A stretch of 18,120 nucleotides of DNA from NCBI GenBank assembly GCA_035626995.1, contig DASPMP010000209.1, forward strand, positions 1 through 18,120, written 5' to 3'. This document shows positions 6,798 to 12,084 of this stretch, piece after piece. Position 1 is the stretch's first letter. Every line of letters begins with the position of its first letter. The stretch comes from DASPMP01 sp035626995. Lineage in GTDB: Bacteria > Gemmatimonadota > Gemmatimonadetes > Gemmatimonadales > Gemmatimonadaceae. The notes below the pieces were generated by a model. It was given only the letters and a program-made list of their open reading frames with translations, was not told the DNA's origin and did no database searches. The position numbers and the translations under genes are program-made.

Positions 6798-7778
6798 ATG
6801 CCAGTAGTCACATACAGAGATGCCCTGAACCAGGCGCTGCGCGAGGAGATGCAGCGCGATGACCGCGTCTTCCTCATGGGCGAGGAAGTCGCCGTCTATC
6901 AGGGGGCATACAAGGTCTCCAAGGGACTTCTCCAGGAATTCGGCGAGATGCGTGTCGTCGACACGCCGATCACCGAGCTGGGATTCGCCGGTGTGGGCGT
7001 CGGCGCCGCGATGGCGGGGCTGCGTCCCATCATCGAGTTCATGACCTGGAATTTTGCGGTGCTCGCGCTCGATCAGGTGCTGAATGCCGCGTCGAAGATG
7101 CTGTACATGTCCGGCGGCCAGTATCCCATGCCCATGGTCTTCCGCGGCCCGAATGGCGCCGCGCTCCAGCTGTCGGCGCAGCACTCGCAGGCCTTCGAGT
7201 CATGGCTCGCGCACATGCCCGGTGTGAAGGTCGTGACACCCGGAACGCCCTACGACGCCAAGGGACTGCTCAAGAGCGCGATCCGCGACGACAATCCGGT
7301 GCTCTTCCTCGAGGGAGAGATGCTGTACAACACCAAGGGTGAAGTGCCGGAGGACGAATACCTCATCCCCATCGGCAAGGCGGAGCTGAAGCGCGAGGGT
7401 GATCACTGCTCCATCATCACCAACGGCAAGATGGCGCTCGTCGCCATGCAGGTCGCGGATCAGCTGGCGAAGGAGGACATCCGCGTCGACGTCGTCGACC
7501 TGCGCACCGTGCGCCCCATGGACATCGAGGCCATCAAGGCGTCCGTGCAGAAGACGAATCGCGCGGTCGTGCTCGAGGAAGGGTGGGAGCTGGCCGGAAT
7601 TGGCGCGCAGGTGGTGGACTACATCCAGCGCGATTGCTTCGACGACCTCGACGCCCCCGTGATTCGCGTGCACCAGGCCGACGTCCCGATGCCGTACGCG
7701 AAGAATCTCGAAAAGCTGGCCAAGCCGGACGCCGCGAAGACCATCGCCGCCGTCCGCAAAGTCATGTACCTCGACTAG
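6798..7778 (+). CDS. pdhB: Pyruvate dehydrogenase E1 component, beta subunit
   Basis: 326-aa partner of PdhA; the two form the heterotetrameric E1. It shows the transketolase-like pyrimidine-binding fold: MGEEVAVYQGAYKVSKGL (27-44), then DTPITELGF with Glu60, the conserved residue that activates the aminopyrimidine of ThDP. GGQYPMPMVFRGPNG follows, then AQHSQ with His129, the catalytic-site histidine of the family. The C-terminal transketolase domain begins near residue 200 (SIITNGKMALVAM, VVDLRTVRPMD). Length is typical (320-330). The ATG at 6798 starts MPVVTYRDALNQAL, matching family N-termini. Initiation must rely on the repeat tract upstream or on coupling to pdhA. It ends 8 nt before pdhC. 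Confidence 0.97.
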   Translation: MPVVTYRDALNQALREEMQRDDRVFLMGEEVAVYQGAYKVSKGLLQEFGEMRVVDTPITELGFAGVGVGAAMAGLRPIIEFMTWNFAVLALDQVLNAASKMLYMSGGQYPMPMVFRGPNGAALQLSAQHSQAFESWLAHMPGVKVVTPGTPYDAKGLLKSAIRDDNPVLFLEGEMLYNTKGEVPEDEYLIPIGKAELKREGDHCSIITNGKMALVAMQVADQLAKEDIRVDVVDLRTVRPMDIEAIKASVQKTNRAVVLEEGWELAGIGAQVVDYIQRDCFDDLDAPVIRVHQADVPMPYAKNLEKLAKPDAAKTIAAVRKVMYLD

Positions 7779-7786
7779 GGCAGATC

Positions 7787-9142
7787 ATGGCCACGAAAGT
7801 CTTCATGGAAGCCCTTTCTCCGACCATGGAGGAAGGCCGTCTCGTCAAATGGCTGAAGAACGAAGGCGACGCGGTGAAGAGCGGCGAGCCCCTCGCCGAG
7901 GTGGAGACGGACAAGGCCATCATGGAGCTGGTCGCGCGCGGTGACGGCGTGCTGCGCAAGCGGTTCATCAATGAAGGCGACTCGCGTCCCGTCGGTCAGC
8001 TGGTGGGAGTGATCGCGACGAAGGACGAGAACATCGATGCGCTGATCGCCGAGGCGGGTGGTGGAGCGGCCCAGGGCGGTGGCGCCGCGAAGGCACCCGA
8101 GAAAGTCGTGGCGCGGACGCAGGAGACCGCCGGCGCGTCGTCGGTGCCGAAGTCTCCGCAGCAATCGCAGGGCGAAGCATCCACGCCGCCGCAGGAAAAG
8201 GCGCCGCCATCTGCGCCGCCATCTGCGCCGCCGAGAGCCGAGAGCCAAGAGCCGAGGGCCGACGGGAACGGTGGCCGCACGAGGAGCTCTCCCCTGGCGC
8301 GTCGAATCGCGAATGAACGCGGACTCGACATCTCCGGGGTCCAGGGTTCCGGCCCCGGCGGTCGGATCATCAAGCGGGACATCGATGCCGCCGCATCCGC
8401 CGCACCGGTAACCGCCGAGGGCCGAGGGCCGAGAGCCGAGAGCCGCCCGCGCAGCGGGGCGGACTTCGACGACATCGCCCTCACGCAGATCCGGAAGACG
8501 ATCGCCAAGCGACTGTCGGAGTCCATCGGGCCAATTCCGACGTTCTACCTCACCGCGCAGTTCGACCTTACGCGCGCGGTCGAGATGCGCGAGGCGATGC
8601 TCGAGATGGGCGACGAGTTCAAGGTCTCCATCAATGACATCCTGATGAAGGCCGTCGCGACCGCGCTCGCGCAGCATCCCGAAGTCAACGCGCACTGGCT
8701 CGGCGACCGCATCCGTCAGCACAACCGCGTGCACCTGGGCATGGCCGTCGCTACCGACGATGGGCTGATCGTCCCCGTGATCTTCGACGCGGACCAGAAA
8801 CGGCTGAGCGATATCTCAGCTGAATCGCGTCAGCTGGCGAAGCTCGCGCGTGACCGGAAGCTCAAGCCCGAGCAGTACACGGGCTCCACGTTCTCGCTGA
8901 GCAACCTCGGGATGATGCAGATCGACCAGTTCACGGCGATCATCAACCCGCCCGAAGTCGCGATCCTTGCCGTCGGCACCGCCGAGGACCAACCAGTCGT
9001 GGTGGATGGCGAGCTGAAGACGCGGAAGCGCGTGCGGGTGACGATGAGCTGCGATCACCGCGCGGTGGATGGCGCGGTGGGCGCGCGGTTCCTCGTGACG
9101 TTGCGCCGAATGATCGAGAACCCGTTGATGCTCGTGTACTGA
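7787..9142 (+). CDS. pdhC: Dihydrolipoamide acetyltransferase (E2 of pyruvate dehydrogenase)
   Basis: 451-aa E2 core enzyme that carries the acetyl group on lipoate and gives it to CoA. It has a single lipoyl domain (about 1-80) with the lipoylated lysine in ETDKAIME (Lys43). A Pro/Ala/Glu-rich linker follows (81-165), then a peripheral-subunit-binding domain (about 167-201, SSPLARRIANERGLD to GGRIIKRDI). After a second short linker comes the acyltransferase domain (about 226-451), with catalytic DHRAVDGA (His424, Asp428). Both linkers contain GCCGAGA repeat tracts, visible as PRAESQEPRADG and EGRGPRAESRP. The first linker also has a 12-nt repeat coding PPSAPPSAPP (8201-8232). The start is ATG 7787 with AGGG 6 nt upstream; the open frame from 7583 overlaps pdhB. 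Lipoyl, E1 and E3 partners are all in the same operon. Confidence 0.96.
   Translation: MATKVFMEALSPTMEEGRLVKWLKNEGDAVKSGEPLAEVETDKAIMELVARGDGVLRKRFINEGDSRPVGQLVGVIATKDENIDALIAEAGGGAAQGGGAAKAPEKVVARTQETAGASSVPKSPQQSQGEASTPPQEKAPPSAPPSAPPRAESQEPRADGNGGRTRSSPLARRIANERGLDISGVQGSGPGGRIIKRDIDAAASAAPVTAEGRGPRAESRPRSGADFDDIALTQIRKTIAKRLSESIGPIPTFYLTAQFDLTRAVEMREAMLEMGDEFKVSINDILMKAVATALAQHPEVNAHWLGDRIRQHNRVHLGMAVATDDGLIVPVIFDADQKRLSDISAESRQLAKLARDRKLKPEQYTGSTFSLSNLGMMQIDQFTAIINPPEVAILAVGTAEDQPVVVDGELKTRKRVRVTMSCDHRAVDGAVGARFLVTLRRMIENPLMLVY
8201..8264 (+). repeat. 12-nt and GCCGAGA tandem repeats in first E2 linker
   Basis: GCGCCGCCATCT is repeated 2.7 times (8201-8232). It runs directly into five heptamers at 8230-8264: GCCGAGA, GCCGAGA, GCCAAGA, GCCGAGG, GCCGACG. 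The tract lies between the lipoyl and subunit-binding domains, where length changes should be tolerated. Confidence 0.85.
8414..8441 (+). repeat. GCCGAGG/GCCGAGA tandem repeat in second E2 linker
   Basis: Four perfect head-to-tail heptamers (two GCCGAGG, two GCCGAGA; 28 nt) lie between the subunit-binding and catalytic domains. Because 28 is not a multiple of 3, gain or loss of one unit would shift the frame. Confidence 0.87.
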
Positions 9143-9148
9143 AACAGC

Positions 9149-9209
9149 TTATCGGCTTGTCCGCTTTTCGGCTTATCACTTCGTAGACAAGCCGACAAGC
9201 CGACAACCT
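9149..9209. repeat. Inverted CGGCTTGT octamer repeats between pdhC and lpdA
   Basis: Three 8-nt units (TCGGCTTG, TCCGCTTT, TCGGCTTA) are followed by their complements, ACAAGCCG twice. CGGCTTGTC at 9153-9161 is perfectly complementary to GACAAGCCG at 9186-9194 and again at 9194-9202. The transcript could form a hairpin that modulates lpdA relative to the E1-E2 genes. No U-tract follows the stem directly, although CCCTCTTTTTCC lies 20 nt on. Confidence 0.8.
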
Positions 9210-9249
9210 GAAAAACTGCCACCGCTGACAACCCTCTTTTTCCCCTCTC

Positions 9250-10653
9250 ATGGCTTCCTTTGACGTGATCTTCCTTGGCGGCGGACCGGCAGGTTACGTC
9301 GGCGCCATCCGCTGCGCCCAGCTCGGCCTGAACACCGCGGTCATCGAGCGCGAGGGACTCGGCGGCACCTGCGTCCTCTGGGGCTGCATTCCGGCGAAGG
9401 CACTGCTCGAGGCGGCGTCATTCGCCGAGAAGATGAAGAAGGCGCCGGAGTTCGGCGTCACGCCTGGTGACGTCAAGCTCGACTTCGGCGTTGCGATGAA
9501 GCGTTCGCGCGCGGTGAGCTCGCAAAATTCAAAAGGAGTCGAGTTCCTCTTCAAGAAGAACAAGATCACCTGGATCAAGGGGACGGGGAAACTCACCGGC
9601 AAGAACGCCGTGTCCGTGAAGACGGCCGAGGGCAAGGAAGAGAAGCACGACGCGAAGAAGGCCGTCGTCATCTCCACCGGCTCGCGGGTGAAGGGGCTCG
9701 ACAAGATCGGGCTCGAGCTGAACAAGAAGACGGTCATTTCATCCGACGAGGCGCTGATCCTCGAGAAGGCGCCGAAGTCCATTACGATCGTCGGCGCCGG
9801 CGCGGTGGGATGCGAGTTCGCCGATGTGTTCGCGGCGTTCGGGTCGCAGGTCACGCTCGTTGAGGTGATGCCGAACATCCTGCCGGTCGAGGACACCGAC
9901 TCCTCGAAGGAGGTCGAACGCGCATTCAAGAAGCGGAAGATCGACGTGCTCACCAACGCGAAGCTTTCGAACGTGAAGGTGGGCAAGGATGGCGTTTCGA
10001 TGACGGTGGAAGCGGGCGGCAACAAGAAGGACGTGAAGTCGGACATCGTCCTCGTCGCCGCCGGGCGCGCGCCGAACGTGGAGGATATCGGCCTGAAGGA
10101 AGCCGGCGTGAAGTTGACCGACCGCGGCTTCATTCAGATAGACAAGATGTTTGCGACGTCAGTCGCTAACATCTACGCGATCGGCGACGTCGCGGGCCCG
10201 CCGATGCTGGCGCACAAGGGCGAGCGCGAGGGGCACATCGTCGCCGAGATCATCGCCGGCAAGCACGCGCACGGCATCGACTACACGAACGTCCCGGGCG
10301 CCACCTACTGTCACCCCGAAGTGGCGTCGGTGGGGCTCACCGAGCAAGCGTGCAAGGAGAAGAAGCTCGAGTACAAGGTGGGCAAGTTCCCCTTCTCCGC
10401 GAACGGCCGGGCACGGACGTCCGGCGAGACCGAGGGCTTCGTGAAGGTCATACGCGGGGCGAAGTACGGCGAGATCCTCGGCGCGCACATCGTCGGCGCG
10501 CATGCGACGGAGATGATTCACGAGTTCGTGCTGGCGCGGACGAACGAGTACACCGTCGAGGAGATCGACCTGGCCATTCATGCCCACCCGACGCTGTCCG
10601 AGGCGATCGGCGAAGCGGCGATGGATTCGCTGGGGCGGATGATCCACGCGTAA
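9250..10653 (+). CDS. lpdA: Dihydrolipoamide dehydrogenase (E3)
   Basis: 467-aa FAD flavoprotein that reoxidises dihydrolipoamide on E2 and reduces NAD+. The FAD-binding loop is FLGGGPAGYVGA (8-19). The redox-active disulfide is Cys41/Cys46 in GGTCVLWGCIPAKALL; the Trp before the second Cys replaces the common Val, while the CX4C spacing is intact. The NAD-binding loop is IVGAGAVGCEFA near residue 178, and the second FAD motif is IYAIGDVAG. The dimer-interface catalytic pair is His446/Glu451 in HPTLSE. Length matches the family. The ATG at 9250 has no Shine-Dalgarno: the preceding 19 nt are almost all pyrimidines. It closes the PDH operon, 107 nt after pdhC, and could also serve other lipoyl complexes. 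Confidence 0.97.
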   Translation: MASFDVIFLGGGPAGYVGAIRCAQLGLNTAVIEREGLGGTCVLWGCIPAKALLEAASFAEKMKKAPEFGVTPGDVKLDFGVAMKRSRAVSSQNSKGVEFLFKKNKITWIKGTGKLTGKNAVSVKTAEGKEEKHDAKKAVVISTGSRVKGLDKIGLELNKKTVISSDEALILEKAPKSITIVGAGAVGCEFADVFAAFGSQVTLVEVMPNILPVEDTDSSKEVERAFKKRKIDVLTNAKLSNVKVGKDGVSMTVEAGGNKKDVKSDIVLVAAGRAPNVEDIGLKEAGVKLTDRGFIQIDKMFATSVANIYAIGDVAGPPMLAHKGEREGHIVAEIIAGKHAHGIDYTNVPGATYCHPEVASVGLTEQACKEKKLEYKVGKFPFSANGRARTSGETEGFVKVIRGAKYGEILGAHIVGAHATEMIHEFVLARTNEYTVEEIDLAIHAHPTLSEAIGEAAMDSLGRMIHA

Positions 10654-10655
10654 TA

Positions 10656-10687
10656 GTCGGCTTGTCGGCTTCTCGGCTTGTCGGCTC
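10656..10687 (+). repeat. Four GTCGGCTT octamers just after lpdA
   Basis: GTCGGCTT, GTCGGCTT, CTCGGCTT and GTCGGCTC follow the lpdA stop by 2 nt. The unit is the same as the octamers before lpdA at 9149-9209, so the gene is bracketed by one repeat family. Confidence 0.85.
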
Positions 10688-10715
10688 GCGGCACGTCACT
10701 GCTACACGCGAACGA

Positions 10716-10850
10716 GCGTGTGGTCACAAAACTTTGACAAGCAAAACAGGGAATCCGCGTTTGGTTGGCGTGCACCTGGCAGCAGTCACGCCCAGTCACG
10801 TGTCCAGGTTTTATGACAACACACGTTGTCAAAGTTTTGTGACCACACGC
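10716..10850. repeat. 135-bp palindromic element with perfect 25-bp inverted ends
   Basis: Positions 10716-10740 and 10826-10850 are exact reverse complements over 25 nt; the ends contain GTGGTCACAAAACTTTGAC. A third, diverged copy of the motif lies at 10800-10822, in the same orientation as the right end, matching 18 of 23 positions. ACCTGG/CCAGGT (10774-10779, 10804-10809) and a doubled CAGTCACG add inner structure. The element codes for nothing credible and has a lower GC content than its surroundings. It could be a MITE-like insertion, an operator cluster for the XRE gene downstream, or a strong RNA hairpin ending the PDH transcript. Confidence 0.85.
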
Positions 10851-10957
10851 GCTCGCGAGGACGGTAGGGGGTGCTCGCCCTTCCTGCTTCCCGCACGCTG
10901 AGAACACTCGTCGCAACAATTCGATGACGAGCGCGCGCCGCGATCGGTGTATCCTCG

Positions 10958-11305
10958 ATGATGCACCGCACCTCCCCGACACGACGGCGGAATTCGCGAC
11001 GCGACCCGTCCGCGGTCCACATGGATTACCGGCGCCAGCTGTTCGGCCTGATCCAGGACGTCATCCGGCGCGATAACCCTTCGGACTACCAGCTCGCCCG
11101 CACGCTCAACATCGGGCGCACTCGCGCGTCCGCCCTCATCCACGGGCACATCCGCCACTTCAACAGCGAGACGCTCGTCGACATCCTCGCCCGCCTCGGC
11201 ATCACCATCCAACTGTCGGTGGCTGACACCAGGCCCTACGTTCGCGCGTTCATGGACAATCCGAGGACGGGGTGGGAGGCGCCGCCCGGTGCAGCGTGCT
11301 GGTAG
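10958..11305 (+). CDS. XRE-family (HigA/COG5606-like) DNA-binding protein, orphan
   Basis: 115-aa protein. The first ~22 residues are very basic (TSPTRRRNSRRD). A helix-turn-helix follows at about 43-75 (SDYQLARTLNIGRTRASALIHGHIRHFNS), ending in ETLVDILARLGITIQLSV. That arrangement is typical of small XRE antitoxins of the HigA/COG5606 type. These normally repress their own promoter and neutralise a RelE/HigB-like toxin, but no toxin gene lies on either side. ATG 10958 is followed at once by ATG 10961. TATCCT at 10950-10955 could be a -10 box of a leaderless or nearly leaderless transcript; no ribosome site is seen. ATG 11021, just before the conserved part, is a possible start. Its position right after the palindromic element makes autoregulation there plausible. 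It is 51 nt ahead of lipB and may be co-transcribed. Confidence 0.72.
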   Translation: MMHRTSPTRRRNSRRDPSAVHMDYRRQLFGLIQDVIRRDNPSDYQLARTLNIGRTRASALIHGHIRHFNSETLVDILARLGITIQLSVADTRPYVRAFMDNPRTGWEAPPGAACW

Positions 11306-11343
11306 CGCCTTGTACTTCGGGAAGCGGACGCCGCAGCCCCTGC

Positions 11344-11349
11344 TAACTT
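11344..11349 (+). promoter_or_regulatory. Candidate -10 box (TAACTT) for leaderless lipB
   Basis: TAACTT fits the TANNNT -10 pattern and ends exactly 7 nt before the lipB ATG, the spacing seen for leaderless genes in other phyla. There is no ribosome site between them. No convincing -35 is visible. Confidence 0.35.
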
Positions 11350-11356
11350 GCAACAC

Positions 11357-12052
11357 ATGCGCGAGCTCTGGGTCTGTGATTTTGGCGTCCGTCGCTACGA
11401 GGAAATGCTGGAGGTGCAGCGGGCGGCCGCGCGGGCGCGGATCAGCGGCGATATCGATCAGGACATGCTCCTCCTCGTCGAGCACCCCCCGGTCATCACC
11501 CTCGGCCGCTCATCGAAGGACGCGCACCTGCTCGCCAATCCCGAACAGCTCCGCGCGCGCGGCGTCGAGGTGTTCGAGGTCGAGCGCGGGGGCGACGTCA
11601 CCTTCCACGGCCCGGGACAGCTCGTCGGCTACCCGATCATCGACCTCAAGCGTCACAAGCAGGACCTGCACTGGTATCTCCGCCAGGTCGAGGAGACGCT
11701 GATCCGCGCCCTCGCGTCGTTCGGCATCGCCGGCGAGCGCGTGCCGAAGTACACAGGGGTCTGGACTCGGGGTGGTGTGCAAAAAATCGCGTCGATCGGC
11801 GTCCACGCGCGCGACTGGGTGACGTGGCACGGCTTCGCGCTCAACGTTACCACGCAACTTTCCTGGTTCGACCTCATCGTCCCCTGCGGGATCGCCGAGG
11901 TGCAGATGACGTCCATCGCGCGCGAGCTGCACCGGGAGGAGGTCGACGGTGTCGCCGTTCGCGACGCCGTCGTCCGCGCCACCGCGGACGTCTTCGACCT
12001 CACTCCTCGCATTGTTGGCGAAGAACGACTGACCGTGACCGTCAGCAGTTAA
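11357..12052 (+). CDS. lipB: Octanoyl-[ACP]:protein N-octanoyltransferase
   Basis: 231-aa enzyme that moves octanoate from acyl carrier protein to lipoyl-domain lysines, the step before LipA. The LipB signatures are all present: VEHPPVITLGRSS (41-53), RGGDVTFHGPGQLVGYPI (77-94), GGVQKIASIGVHARDWVTWHGFALNV with catalytic Lys143, and IVPCGIAEVQMTSI with catalytic Cys177. Length is normal (210-250). The start is ATG 11357, which begins MRELWVCDFG as in family members; TTG at 11348 is in frame but adds only three residues. No Shine-Dalgarno is present. It lies about 700 nt beyond lpdA, so both lipoylation enzymes flank the PDH genes they serve. It is convergent with the ADOP permease, with only 32 nt between stops. 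Confidence 0.96.
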   Translation: MRELWVCDFGVRRYEEMLEVQRAAARARISGDIDQDMLLLVEHPPVITLGRSSKDAHLLANPEQLRARGVEVFEVERGGDVTFHGPGQLVGYPIIDLKRHKQDLHWYLRQVEETLIRALASFGIAGERVPKYTGVWTRGGVQKIASIGVHARDWVTWHGFALNVTTQLSWFDLIVPCGIAEVQMTSIARELHREEVDGVAVRDAVVRATADVFDLTPRIVGEERLTVTVSS

Positions 12053-12056
12053 TCGT

Positions 12057-12080
12057 TCAAACGCTCAAACCCTCAAACCC
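12057..12080. repeat. Three TCAAACCC octamers between convergent lipB and ADOP gene
   Basis: TCAAACGC followed by two TCAAACCC units fills most of the 32-nt convergent gap. No terminator hairpin is seen there. This is a third short-tandem-repeat type at a gene junction in the window. Confidence 0.75.
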
Positions 12081-12084
12081 TCTC

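Noticed and set aside
10716..10850. CRISPR-like array or integron attC site
   Set aside because: Only three motif copies in mixed orientation with unequal spacing, and no cas or integrase gene; a palindromic element fits better.
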